The position numbers were made by a program, and so were the translations under genes. A stretch of 64,000 nucleotides of DNA from Dactylonectria macrodidyma (lineage: Eukaryota; Ascomycota; Sordariomycetes; Hypocreales; Nectriaceae): assembly GCA_020744425.1 (NCBI GenBank), contig JAGMUV010000022.1:124001-188000 (forward strand). Reading direction: 5' to 3'. Numbering within the stretch: the first letter of the stretch is position 1; each line of letters opens with the position of its first letter. Below the pieces are notes generated by a model that saw only the letters and a program-made list of their open reading frames with translations, was not told the origin of the DNA and made no database searches. This document shows, in pieces, positions 10,166 through 19,225 of the stretch.

Positions 10166-13100
10166 GGTTTTCCGGTGGTTGCCACGATGTTTCGCTTTCA
10201 GGGTAGTCTTTCCACTTTATGAGGTACATTGTTTTACCGTCGATTCTCTTCATGTCGCGGATTTCTTCGACGTGGTACTCTTCTGGTGATTCGACTTCCG
10301 GTTCGTGGTTGTAGCCGTTGTTGACCATGATGGTTCCTTTCGTAGGTTCCAGTAGTGATACGTGGAAAACGGGGTGTACCTTGACCTTTGGTGGTAGGTC
10401 TAACCTGTAGTTGTTTTTTGAGATTTTCTCCAGAACCTTGTAGGGGCCGATGAATTTGTAGTCGAGTTTTTTGCTTGGTCTGTCCGTTGTGAGATTTTTT
10501 GTTGCTAACAGGACCATGTCCCCTTCCGAGAAGGATGGTCCCTCCAGCCTTTTCTGGTCGTAATATTTTTTCATTTGGTTTCGTACAAATTCGAGTTCGG
10601 TTTTCATTTCTTCGTGGAGATTCTTCAACTTGTCTGACGTCAGGATTGCTTTCGGGTTGATGATTCCGTCGCGTGGCGTGTGGTACGCGTCAGGTGTGAA
10701 TCCGAAATTGGCGTAGGATGGCGTGAGCTTGGTGCTTTCATGTACCGAAGTATTGTAACTTAGCTGTGCCGTTGGTAACTTTTCTACCCAATCGTTTTGT
10801 TCGTAGTTGATGTAGCATCGAAGATACTGCTCGAGTATCTGATTTGTGCGTTCCGTCTGTCCATCGACCTGTGGTCGGAATGCCGTTGTAAGGCGGTGAT
10901 TCAATCCCATCTGGGCCATCAAGGCTTGCCAGAATTTGGATGCAAACGGGGGTCCTCTGTCGCTTAGGATCTCCGTTGGTAAGCCGTGTACGCTGACGAT
11001 GTTCCGTAGGAACAGGTAGGCGAATTGTTCGGCATCCGTTGATTCGTGATAAGGTATAAAATAGGAAAATTTCGTGAGTCTGTCCACGATGACAAGAATG
11101 CTGTCATAGAAGGTACCATTCGCTGGGTCTTCTGACAGGGGTAACTTCGTAATGAAATCCATAGTGATGGAGTCCCATGGTCGCTCAGCGACTGGTAGGG
11201 GTTGTAGCTCTCCATATGGTTTGTGGCGTCGTGCCTTTGTTTTATCGCATGGTAAGCATTCCTTGATGACTTCCGTGACGATTTTCTTCATTCTAGGAAA
11301 AGTGTATGTCGTTTTGACTCGTTTAAGGGTTTTGTTGATTCCTTGGTGTCCGTGTAGGAGATGTACATGCATATCTCGTACTAGCGGTTTCTGTAATTCC
11401 GGGGGAACTCGTAGCCTCCGTGGTTCGAGTTGTGATTCGGGAATTGGGCAGGGTGCTCCTGTTACTCTGTCCATCTCGTATGTCTGATTGTATTCCCGTA
11501 TTCGTTCGTGAAGTGTTTCTTGGGACACTGTTGCTGCGACTTGGACTGTTTTGTCGAGTTCGTCGACCCATTTGAGTTTCTTTCGTACCTTGTTGGGTTC
11601 GCAGTTTCGGTGATCGCCTATCTCCCAGCACTCCTTTGCGTGTTGGTCGATGAGATCGTGGGGGCATCGATTGCATTGTCCCATGTGACTGATGCATGCT
11701 GATGTGAGGTCGCCGTGGAAATACTGGCTGAGTTTCTTGGCTAGGGTCCAAGGGTTCCCGTGGTGGTTGCCCTGATGGAAGTAAGCGATTGCTTGGGATC
11801 CTTGTGATCCTGTCAAGACTGCTTTTCCTTCCTGCCACAGTAGTTCTCTCGGGGCTGGTTGAATGTCGTGTATCCATTGTTCGAAGCTTTGTTCGGGCGT
11901 CTGTAGTCGTTCCAGCAAGTCCTCCGGTAGCCTGGACTCGCTTACTGCCGCAATGTACTTCTGCTTCAGATGTCCTTCGGGGGTGTAGGTCAATACCTGT
12001 TCGTTGACCTTGGGTATGTCTATTTCGAAGTCGGGTCGTCTACTTATCGCGTCGGCTCGTCCGTTTTCTGAGCCTTTCTTGTGGATGATGACGTAGTCAA
12101 ATTCTGATAGGTACTCCGCGTAGCGAAGTTGCCTTCCACTGAGCTCTTGGGTGGTAGCGAAGTGTGAAATGTTCTTGTGGTCCGTGTACACGGTGACCTG
12201 GTGTTCGCTTCCTAAGAGGTAGTGTCGGAATTCTTTGAAAGAATTGACTATCGCCAAGAATTCCTTGTCGTAGATGGGGTAGTTGAGTTCAGCTCCCTTC
12301 AGTGTGCATGAGTAGAACGCGATCGGGTGTAGGTTTCCTTCGTCGTCCCGTTGTCCAATCTGGGCTCCCAGGGCGAAGTTGGAAGCGTCGGTTTCCAATT
12401 CGATCGGTCGTTTTGGGTCAAAGGTTGCCAAAACGGGTTCACTGAGGATGGCTTGTTTCAAGTCGTTGAAGGCTTTCTGGGCCTTTGGGTTCCATCTGAA
12501 TTCTACTTCTTTCTTCGTGAGTTCTGTCAAGGGTTTCGCGATTTTGCTGAATCCGCGAATGAACCTTCGGTAGTAATTGGCGAATCCTAGGAAGCTCTGT
12601 ACTTCCTTGACACTCTTGTCAGGTCTCGGCCAATCCTTGACAGCTTCGATTTTCTTTTTGTCCATTCGGATCTCGTTTGGTCGGATGGTATGTCCGAGGA
12701 AGTCCACTTCCTGTGCGTGGAACTTACTCTTCTCTGGTTCAACGAGTAGTTTTGCGTCTTGCAGCTTTTGCAACACCTTGTGGACGTGTTCCGTGTGCTC
12801 TTCTTCCGTGTCGGAGAAGATCAGGATGTCGTCTAGATAGCATACGACGAAAATGTCGAGGTGTTCTCTCAAAACGTTGGTGATCATCCGTTGGAAGGTC
12901 GCCGGTGCGTTTGTGAGTCCGAAAGGCATTACCAGGTATTCGAACAATCCAAACTTGGTTCGAAACGCTGTCTTCCATTCGTCTCCAGGCTTGATGCGGA
13001 CCAAGTTGTAAGCGCCTTTTAGGTCGAGCGCCGTAAACCACTTCTTACCGTGAAGGCGATCCCTCAGTTCGGTAATCAGGGGTAACGGTGTTCGGTCTTT

Positions 13101-14276
13101 GTTCGTGATGGCGTTCAACTGTCGGAAATCCACAACTAGTCGGAGTTTGCCGTTCTTCTTGGGAACGAACATGACAGGGTAACCTGCGGAGGATTTTGAT
13201 ATCCTGATGTATCCTTTTCGTAGCATTTCTTCGAGGTATTCCTTTAGCGCTTGAAGCTGAACTTCGTTGAGGTTGTAAAGTTTGAAGAACTTGGGTGAAG
13301 TTCCGTCTTTCAACACAATGTCGTGGTCCCATTCACTGTGTTCGGGTAGACCTGTTTCCAGTTCTTCGGCAAACAGTTTCTCATAGATGCGGTAAGCAGG
13401 TGGTATGTTTTTCAGCCTGTCGTCTGCTTCCGATTGTTTCTTCATTTCTGCAAGGTCTTTGTCGAGTTTTGTCAGTTGACTTCGTACAAAGGCGATGGTG
13501 CGGCGTGTCTTGCTTCGTCGGGCTTTGCGGTGTTTGTATTTCGTGCCTCGGGGTGGGAAAGTTTCTGTCGTTTCTTTCGCCGATACTTCGCTGGTGCCGT
13601 GGTCAGTCGAAGTTTGAGATCTCGTGTCGTCGTCTGAATCTGATTCCCAAGAGGAGTGATCATCGACGTCGTCGAAGTTCACTTGGCCAGTCCTCCAGTT
13701 TATCATTGGGTTAACTCGTTTCAACCATGGGTACCCTAGAACCAAAGCGTGGTGCGCAACAGGTATAACATCGAACGAGATTCCTTCGTTTCGTCCTTCA
13801 ACGAAAACCTTGAGATGATCAAGCTCTTTGGTTATTCTTCCGCTGTCGTAAGCGAACGGGGATCCTTCGAGGTTTTGTACTCTGTACGGATTTGCTTTGT
13901 CCTTCCATGGAAGTTTCAATGTATTCACCACTGCGGGGTGGATGTAATTGAATTCTGCGCCGCTGTCTACCAAGGCGGGCAGCCAGTTTCCCTTGATTCG
14001 TACCTGTATTTCTAGGTACCGTTTTGTCGTTTGTGCGCTTTTGGTCGCACATAGAGCTCTTGTTTCGAGGGGTTCCGCTTCCCCTAGCTCTGTGCCTATC
14101 TGTTGCTCTGTTACAGATGGCGTCGGGAGTTTTTTGTATTCTCCGTTGTTCCGTCTCGTGAGGGTCGAAATGTCGGTCTGCGATTGTGCTCGTGCCACGC
14201 ATTGACCTTGTCGTATACATGTATCTGGCATTCGGGTCGTTGGCAATCGGTGAATTTGGCATCGAGGTGTTGACAC
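10086..14276 (-). CDS. pol: chromovirus Pol polyprotein (PR-RT-RH-IN-chromodomain)
   Basis: An open frame of 1396 codons, entered by -1 frameshift from gag. Domains in order: aspartic protease with ALVDSGAEFNYIHP (Asp about residue 103); reverse transcriptase with FTALDLKGAY and the catalytic YLDD (about 480-483); RNase H starting at ETDASNFALG; integrase with an HHCC zinc finger (HLLHGHQG...CLPCDK) and the core DFITKLP...LSDRGPPF...ERTN. A C-terminal chromodomain has YLIKWKDYPESETSWQPPENL-type sequence. The chromodomain usually steers integration to marked chromatin. The N-terminal 46 codons upstream of the slip site are probably not translated as such. No internal stops; the tail overlaps the antisense zinc-cluster gene. 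Confidence 0.95.
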   Translation of the reverse strand: MSTPRCQIHRLPTTRMPDTCIRQGQCVARAQSQTDISTLTRRNNGEYKKLPTPSVTEQQIGTELGEAEPLETRALCATKSAQTTKRYLEIQVRIKGNWLPALVDSGAEFNYIHPAVVNTLKLPWKDKANPYRVQNLEGSPFAYDSGRITKELDHLKVFVEGRNEGISFDVIPVAHHALVLGYPWLKRVNPMINWRTGQVNFDDVDDHSSWESDSDDDTRSQTSTDHGTSEVSAKETTETFPPRGTKYKHRKARRSKTRRTIAFVRSQLTKLDKDLAEMKKQSEADDRLKNIPPAYRIYEKLFAEELETGLPEHSEWDHDIVLKDGTSPKFFKLYNLNEVQLQALKEYLEEMLRKGYIRISKSSAGYPVMFVPKKNGKLRLVVDFRQLNAITNKDRTPLPLITELRDRLHGKKWFTALDLKGAYNLVRIKPGDEWKTAFRTKFGLFEYLVMPFGLTNAPATFQRMITNVLREHLDIFVVCYLDDILIFSDTEEEHTEHVHKVLQKLQDAKLLVEPEKSKFHAQEVDFLGHTIRPNEIRMDKKKIEAVKDWPRPDKSVKEVQSFLGFANYYRRFIRGFSKIAKPLTELTKKEVEFRWNPKAQKAFNDLKQAILSEPVLATFDPKRPIELETDASNFALGAQIGQRDDEGNLHPIAFYSCTLKGAELNYPIYDKEFLAIVNSFKEFRHYLLGSEHQVTVYTDHKNISHFATTQELSGRQLRYAEYLSEFDYVIIHKKGSENGRADAISRRPDFEIDIPKVNEQVLTYTPEGHLKQKYIAAVSESRLPEDLLERLQTPEQSFEQWIHDIQPAPRELLWQEGKAVLTGSQGSQAIAYFHQGNHHGNPWTLAKKLSQYFHGDLTSACISHMGQCNRCPHDLIDQHAKECWEIGDHRNCEPNKVRKKLKWVDELDKTVQVAATVSQETLHERIREYNQTYEMDRVTGAPCPIPESQLEPRRLRVPPELQKPLVRDMHVHLLHGHQGINKTLKRVKTTYTFPRMKKIVTEVIKECLPCDKTKARRHKPYGELQPLPVAERPWDSITMDFITKLPLSEDPANGTFYDSILVIVDRLTKFSYFIPYHESTDAEQFAYLFLRNIVSVHGLPTEILSDRGPPFASKFWQALMAQMGLNHRLTTAFRPQVDGQTERTNQILEQYLRCYINYEQNDWVEKLPTAQLSYNTSVHESTKLTPSYANFGFTPDAYHTPRDGIINPKAILTSDKLKNLHEEMKTELEFVRNQMKKYYDQKRLEGPSFSEGDMVLLATKNLTTDRPSKKLDYKFIGPYKVLEKISKNNYRLDLPPKVKVHPVFHVSLLEPTKGTIMVNNGYNHEPEVESPEEYHVEEIRDMKRIDGKTMYLIKWKDYPESETSWQPPENLIHAQRLLKTFHAQRRKMKKQHQNQT

Positions 14277-16627
14277 TTCGTAGGGTAATCCTCATCGTAC
14301 TCCATGAGTTGTGCGATCCCTAGGTTTTCGTACCATTTCCTTACTCGGTAGTCTTCCATATCTTCTACCTCGTAGGGTTTCATCACTGGTTGACCATTTA
14401 CTCGTACCGGGAAACAGTCTTGCTTGAGCTTCTCCGCGAGGTGCGTGGTGCATTGTTGGTAGATGCACGAAGCCCATGAGATTTCCTTGTGTTTCCGGTG
14501 TTCCCAGTGTACTCGAGGGTCGTCTCCCCTGAGTCGTCGTTCGGTTGGGTTTCGTGGATTTCGTCCGTCGTTCCGATGTAGAGCTCGGATGTATATGTCC
14601 GCTTCTTCCGTAGGGTCCTGTGTTTCCCTGGCGAACTGTTCGATTTGGACGTCTTCCATCACGCGTACTAGCGCGTCTTGTTCTTCCGGAGTGATGCTTC
14701 GAAGGTCATCATCGGATTCCGGGTATTCGTCTGCTGGTGCGAGGATGTCTTCGTCCTCGATGTTGTACCCGGCTTCCCTTGCCTGGTGTACGTCTCGTCC
14801 TGCGCTAACTTGTCGTGGAAAGTAGCTGCGTGTTGCACCGCTGTCCATCATGGCAGGTCGCATTTGTGGCCTGTTCGTGTCGGTCCATTCGTGATCGGGT
14901 TGTCGGTCTGGGATCTCGAAGTCGTCGAAATCTTCCATTTGCGTTGGATTCTCCCTGAGTTGTCGGACCATAGCGATGGTATGACTTTCGTTGTTAGGCC
15001 GGGGCGCGATAGGTGGGTATCCTGTGGCTTGTGTGCCTGGGATGGCTGTCCATTGCTTGGCAGGTTTCTTCCCATTCTTTTGATCCCTTTTCTCCTTATG
15101 CTCGTCCTTATGCCTGTGGTAGCTGTCTCGCTTTATTCGCAGGCGGTGCTCTCGTCTGTCAGGATTCTTTTCCTCCTGTTCTCGTATTTGCTTCCATCCG
15201 GTCAGGTTTGAGTTTGTGCCTGGCCTGATCGCTCCTGGTTCCAGAAGTTCCTTTGTTCTGGGGTTGTCGGTGTATTTCAGGTCTTCCATCCAGTCCCACG
15301 GTGGGGCTGCGCCGTTGAAGGTTCCGTCGAAGCCGCTTCGGGTCATGTTGATGGATCGGACTGGGAGTTCGTCGTCCTTTTGCATCTTGACTGAATTGAT
15401 GTTGCGGGTAGGCGTGGTGATGGGCTTGAATGGTTTCTTTTCCCTCCTTGGTTTTTTGCAGTCGCGTGAAAGGTGTCCTGGTTCGTCGCAGTTGTAGCAT
15501 TTGAACGTCTTCTTTCCCTGCTGGTGACGTTGCTGCACCGCTCCGAGTTCCATTGGTCCTGCTGCAGTACCGTAAGAAGTGTTGGGGGTTCGTTGTTTCC
15601 CCTGGTTGGCATAGTTCTTCTTTCTCCAGCCGCTACTGCTGGCGTTGCCGTTTCGTTTTTCCATTCGTCGTTCGAAGAGTCGATTATCGATGGTGACGCA
15701 CAGTTTGGCGTAAGCGTTGAAGGTGGTGGGTAGTGTCAGGATCTTGGACACTTCGTCTTTGACCTCATCCTTCATTCCTCTGTAGAACTCATCGATTGTT
15801 GTTTCTTCGTCCCAACTGAGCTTGGCCAAGTGGTATCGAAATTCCGTGAGATATTCCGACATTGCTCGCTTTTGATCCAGTTTCCGGATCGCTTTGAGAG
15901 CGTCGTGTTTCTCGTCCCATTCGCCGTAAGTGTCGATGAGTTTTTCTTCGTACAGTCTGAAGTTCCCAAAGAGCTCCTTGGTTTCGACACGGCGACTATC
16001 GTAGGGGTTCTCGACGAAGTCTCTCAAGATTGGTTCGAGTCCGCGTAGGGCCTTTCCTTCGAGCAGGCTCATTGCATGTCTGACCTTCAGTTCTTCGTTC
16101 GCGAACATGGTAGGGTAGTACATGAAGTATGATTTGAGCTGCGTGAGGTGCTCGCGAAGGTCCTTGGGGGTACCGTCGAACTTAGTTGGCATTGGCGGTT
16201 TGAGGGTTTCTCCAGCGTCACGAGGTCGTGCCTGCTGGGCTGGTGCGTTAAACCCGGTGAATTGTTCCGCCTGGCGCTGCTGTTCGTTCCTAGCAGCGGT
16301 TTGAGCTGTAGACAACTCCACGATTCGTGCTTCAAGAGCAGCGATGGTGTTTGCGACGTTCGGGTCTCGAACAGGGTTCTCCTGTTGAGTTCGAAGAGCC
16401 GCGAACTGCGCTTCGTAGTGCTCGTGCGCTTCGTGGTTCAGCTTAGACATGTTGATCATTTCGTTGCTGAGGCGTTGGTTCTCAGCACGAAGTGCGATGA
16501 TCTCTTCATCCTCGTCTCCGGACGAGTCCATGTCTCGGTCTCCGTCTGGGTCCTGGGCCCTACGCTGAGTAGCGGGTCCCTTGCCCTTGGAGGAGCCAGA
16601 GCTGGTAGTGGGAGTTGCGGGTGCCAT
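14111..16627 (-). CDS. gag: chromovirus Gag
   Basis: Starting at the ATG at 16627 (TTATGGC context; an in-frame ATG at 16675 lies 48 nt upstream, too near the LTR) this gives 838 residues. It has an Ala/Ser/Asp-rich N-terminus, a coiled coil (ALRAENQRLSNEM), and the retrotransposon-gag capsid region (FDGTPKDLREHLTQLKSYFM). A basic linker follows, then one zinc knuckle CYNCDEPGHLSRDC (CX2CX4HX4C) at about residues 392-405. A long charged C-terminal part with a DSGATRSYF segment and further Cys/His residues makes it larger than most Gags. It forms the particle and binds the RNA. The last 166 nt overlap pol. Confidence 0.92.
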   Translation of the reverse strand: MAPATPTTSSGSSKGKGPATQRRAQDPDGDRDMDSSGDEDEEIIALRAENQRLSNEMINMSKLNHEAHEHYEAQFAALRTQQENPVRDPNVANTIAALEARIVELSTAQTAARNEQQRQAEQFTGFNAPAQQARPRDAGETLKPPMPTKFDGTPKDLREHLTQLKSYFMYYPTMFANEELKVRHAMSLLEGKALRGLEPILRDFVENPYDSRRVETKELFGNFRLYEEKLIDTYGEWDEKHDALKAIRKLDQKRAMSEYLTEFRYHLAKLSWDEETTIDEFYRGMKDEVKDEVSKILTLPTTFNAYAKLCVTIDNRLFERRMEKRNGNASSSGWRKKNYANQGKQRTPNTSYGTAAGPMELGAVQQRHQQGKKTFKCYNCDEPGHLSRDCKKPRREKKPFKPITTPTRNINSVKMQKDDELPVRSINMTRSGFDGTFNGAAPPWDWMEDLKYTDNPRTKELLEPGAIRPGTNSNLTGWKQIREQEEKNPDRREHRLRIKRDSYHRHKDEHKEKRDQKNGKKPAKQWTAIPGTQATGYPPIAPRPNNESHTIAMVRQLRENPTQMEDFDDFEIPDRQPDHEWTDTNRPQMRPAMMDSGATRSYFPRQVSAGRDVHQAREAGYNIEDEDILAPADEYPESDDDLRSITPEEQDALVRVMEDVQIEQFARETQDPTEEADIYIRALHRNDGRNPRNPTERRLRGDDPRVHWEHRKHKEISWASCIYQQCTTHLAEKLKQDCFPVRVNGQPVMKPYEVEDMEDYRVRKWYENLGIAQLMEYDEDYPTKCQHLDAKFTDCQRPECQIHVYDKVNAWHEHNRRPTFRPSRDGTTENTKNSRRHL
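14129..14135 (-). other. -1 ribosomal frameshift slippery heptamer A AAA AAC
   Basis: In gag frame the element-sense strand reads ACA AAA AAC TCC, so the heptamer is in the exact X XXY YYZ register. Slipping -1 here moves ribosomes into pol, which lies in the -1 frame and is open across the site. Gag would otherwise stop about 18 nt downstream. A G/C-rich stem with outer AGAGCT/AGCTCT pairing lies about 35 nt further on, rather far for a classical stimulator. Confidence 0.85.
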
Positions 16628-16676
16628 AACAGCTTGTCGGTTATTGCTCAGCGTATAAGGTAACCGTCTGAACAAG

Positions 16677-16685
16677 AGCTATCAA
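16677..16685 (-). other. putative self-priming primer-binding site
   Basis: Two bases inside the 5' LTR the element-sense strand reads TTGATAGCT. Its exact complement, AGCTATCAA, lies in the LTR at 16886-16894, about 40 nt after the TATA box, where the RNA should start. This is the arrangement of Tf1/sushi-group elements, which prime minus-strand synthesis with the 5' end of their own RNA. I see no complement to a tRNA 3' end (TGG...) here. Confidence 0.55.
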
Positions 16686-16687
16686 CG

Positions 16688-17123
16688 TGTAACGGTCGTG
16701 TTCCCAGGCTAACCTGTACGTGGTATAGGGTAGCTCGGAAAGGGTTCCTAAGGGATAGACCAGGGTCTATGTTAGCAGAACGGTTAGGTCACACTTACTG
16801 AGCGGTAGTCGTAGTGTTACGTTAGGTAATAGTCAATGTACGATGATGCGTAGCAGTCAGAGTAGATTGAGGTAACCAAGTTGTATTGATAGCTGAGGAG
16901 CTGGTGTCCTAGTGACAGCCAGTTCCTCGGGTTTATATACTATGTAGTATGAGGTTCGATCACCTTAGTTACAGGGGTGATCGCAGTGATCACAGAAGTG
17001 ATCACGGTGATCACGGGAGTGATCGCGGTGATCGCTCCACAGTTCGCTGTGATCGCTCGTAATTGGTGAGAAATTTGTGGGGGCCACGTGACGTCAGGCG
17101 TCTACGTTGCACGGGTCGTGACA
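16688..17123 (-). repeat. 5' LTR of the chromovirus
   Basis: 436 bp, matching 9011-9446 at every position I compared. In element sense U3 carries an array of GTGATCAC-type sites (about 16975-17055), then TATATAAA at about 16932-16939, then the presumed transcription start near 16894. The PBS follows directly below 16688. Confidence 0.95.
16975..17060 (-). promoter_or_regulatory. GTGATCAC-site array in LTR U3
   Basis: Seven or so near-identical palindromic sites (GTGATCAC, GCGATCAC and close variants) spaced about 11 bp apart, upstream of the LTR TATA box. The same array is at about 9298-9383 in the other LTR. One-helical-turn spacing and the position in U3 suggest clustered binding sites for a dimeric transcription factor; the factor is unknown. 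Confidence 0.6.
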
Positions 17124-17128
17124 TAGTG

Positions 17129-17247
17129 GTCGAGGGAGGTCGGCGATGCCGAGGGAAAGGCGCTGTGGAAATTGCGGAAAGGCGGGTCATAATATAAGGA
17201 CCTGTCAAGTTATAATTAAGACTTCTGAAGAAGAGGATAGCGATTAG
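17129..17247 (+). pseudogene. Fot1/pogo transposase C-terminus with CCHC zinc knuckle
   Basis: Directly after the second TAGTG duplication the transposase frame continues for about 39 codons to TAG. It reads ...RRCGNCGKAGHNIRTCQ, a CX2CX4HX4C knuckle, then an acidic EEEDSD end. Such knuckles are common at the C-terminus of fungal Fot1-like transposases. The phase matches the frame left at 9010, so the chromovirus cut the gene just upstream of the knuckle. Confidence 0.82.
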
Positions 17248-17305
17248 TTTTAATTGATTGAAGTTGTTGTTATGTTTTTATTGAAGTTTTTATTTTAATA
17301 GTGTG

Positions 17306-17353
17306 GGATTTTTTCCGACTCGCTTGTATTTCCGACTCGCTTATCATGTACGT
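17306..17353 (-). repeat. right inverted terminal repeat of the Fot1/pogo element
   Basis: Ends ...CTTATCATGTACGT followed by TA; inverse of 7377-7424. Confidence 0.9.
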
Positions 17354-17355
17354 TA

Positions 17356-17945
17356 TAATATATTAATTAAAGTGCTTAAGCTACTTAAAGCCTGTATTAT
17401 TATCAGTCTAGCTATTATAAGTTATTATAATAGCCTAATTATTTAAAAGGCTGCTTTCTTAATATTAGTTAGTAAGGTAATATTAGCTTATAATTATAAT
17501 AAATAGCACAATTGCTCAGCCTTTTATATTAATTGCTTAAATAGCTATAACCCATTCCTAGTTTTTAAGCTATACTAATTTTACCTTTTTACATCTTTCT
17601 ATACTTATAATAATTATTCTACTTAAAATAACACTCATTATAAAGCCAGTCTTATTAAAGTTATAAATATTAACTAAGTTAATACTATATTTTATAATTA
17701 TATTCTCTATAAGCTTAAACTAATTATAAATAATAGCTAAATCTTTATATTTAGCTCTCTAATAGTCATATTTATAAAAAAAACGCATCTTAAGGTCTGG
17801 TTATCTGTTATGGGCTCGAGCTTTGCTCGCGCTTAGTAATGAGTCCACGCGCAGTCCGCGCGCGGACCGCGCCCGGCTCGTTGGCTAGGGGATACCATAT
17901 CATCAAAAGGGGCGGATTAGTATAGGTAGAATAACTCTCCTTTAA
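17356..17945. other. AT-rich relic DNA with a short GC-rich island
   Basis: Continuation of the AT-rich relic seen at 5851-7374. At about 17815-17900 it changes to GC-rich sequence including the palindromic GTCCGCGCGCGGAC. No gene seen. Confidence 0.45.
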
Positions 17946-17949
17946 GGAT

Positions 17950-18340
17950 ATCAATTCAACAATTGACGCTTACTCGCAGTCGCCGTAAGGCCAGTCCATT
18001 ACATTATCACTTAATAAAGTTAGAAGCCCAGCGCTTGCTAATAGGTAACGCATTACGGTCAGCGAGCAGTCAGTTAGCCATTTCTTCAATACCACGCAGT
18101 CGCAGGGGAAATCCTTGCGAATCTAGGTCGAGAATGAACTGAACAATAATCTGCTCCTCTAGATCAGATAGTCTCCATAAGTTAGGGATGGTATCGCGTC
18201 GAGACTGGATGCCTTTCTGTTAGCAACGAAGCGTATGATAATCTACTTGGTATAACCTTGCGGCGGGTCGGAGACCTAGTTGCGGGTCATTTTAAAGGGC
18301 TCGAAGAGCGAGAAGCATGTTAGCCTCATTATTTGATTAT
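17950..18340 (-). pseudogene. Fot1/pogo transposase N-terminal fragment
   Basis: The minus-strand reading parallels the N-terminus of the transposase at 7486: NEANMLLALRAL, then LSDLEEQIIVQFILDLDSQG, LRLRGIEEMAN and SKRWASNF. It contains several stops and ends abruptly near the AT-rich relic. It belongs to a family related to, but distinct from, the 7377 element. Confidence 0.75.
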
Positions 18341-18401
18341 AATATGTTTATTCGTTAAGAAATAGTTGATTAGATGCGAAGAGGAGATATTAGGAGATTT
18401 T

Positions 18402-18446
18402 TAGTGCACTCGCTTGGTTGGTGCACTCGCTTATTATATATGTTAA
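18402..18446 (-). repeat. terminal repeat of the second pogo-like relic
   Basis: On the minus strand AAGCGAGTGCAC occurs twice with a short spacer after AACATATATAAT, the same two-copy design as the ACGTACATG element but with a different core. It lies upstream of the transposase fragment at 17950-18340, as a left end should. Confidence 0.65.
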
Positions 18447-19225
18447 AGATAACTAGCTTATAATAGTATTCCCCTATAAGCCAAGTACTAGCAGTTCGTG
18501 CATCAGTCATCAGCCTTATGTTAAAATCAATTGAATAACACGGCGAGTCTTCTAAAAGCAAATCCAAGTGCGTCTATCCAAGATGTAGCGGGTTTCATTA
18601 GTCAAAAGGGCGCTCCATGCCCCGAGCCTACAGCATATGGGGTGTCAGGCCAGTTTGGATATTCTCGACCTGGCAAAAAGTTTATCTGTGTGACAGCCGC
18701 CGTTTCCATGCTTATCCAGCCGTTGATCTTTTTTAATCTCTAGCGCAAGGGTATCAGAGCTAATGCCTCTTCTTTACGGAGCGTGGCTCGATTAGAGTTT
18801 GACCTAGCTTCCCGGGCTGATTTCTCCGCCGTTCGGCTCTTTGCCCGTCTTAATTTAAGCCTAGGACCAGGATGCCGGAGCCCGGTAGAATGGAAAGAAG
18901 ATTTCCCAGGTAAGGCCACTGGGATTACATAGTCGCTTCTATATGGACATGTAATTTAACACTCCCTTGTTAGTGCCCCAACTCGGCGTTCGGCACAATC
19001 AGGAATGAGATTAATAGTTAGACCCATAGGCTTGAATGGTCTAGTCACTTGCTTGGGGCAGTGAAGAGTAAAATGAGCTAAACCTACCAGGCTGCCTCTA
19101 AAGTCATACCCAATCCGTGCCTGACAATCAGTCTGATATAATAACCTTGGAGCCGCTCTCTAGGAAGGTGACTTTTAAGACGACACCCATAGTTGTGAAT
19201 CATACACTTAGTCTTTTCGCCAATC
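18447..19225. other. intergenic, no gene supported
   Basis: Contains short open stretches (for example 18531-18743) with no recognisable protein. The last part should include the promoter of the protease gene starting at 19226. Confidence 0.4.

Larger units (their letters stand above)
9011..17123 (-). mobile_element. complete Ty3/Gypsy chromovirus
   Basis: An 8.1-kb LTR retrotransposon in minus orientation: 436-bp LTRs at 9011-9446 and 16688-17123, 5-bp target duplications TAGTG (9006-9010 and 17124-17128), gag, then pol in PR-RT-RNaseH-IN-chromodomain order. The two LTRs look identical throughout by eye, gag and pol are open, and there are no RIP-like stops. The insertion is therefore recent and potentially active. 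It additionally carries a plus-strand gene (9561-10165) between pol and the 3' LTR. Confidence 0.95.
7377..17353 (+). mobile_element. Fot1/pogo (Tc1-mariner) element, interrupted by a chromovirus
   Basis: The element has inverted terminal repeats of about 48 bp (7377-7424 and 17306-17353) flanked by the TA duplication typical of Tc1-mariner (7375-7376, 17354-17355). Each terminus carries the direct repeat AAGCGAGTCGGAAA twice. Removing the nested chromovirus with one copy of its duplication (9011-17128) leaves about 1.86 kb, the normal Fot1 size. The transposase has several nonsense codons, so the copy cannot move by itself. It sits in older AT-rich relic DNA. Confidence 0.9.
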
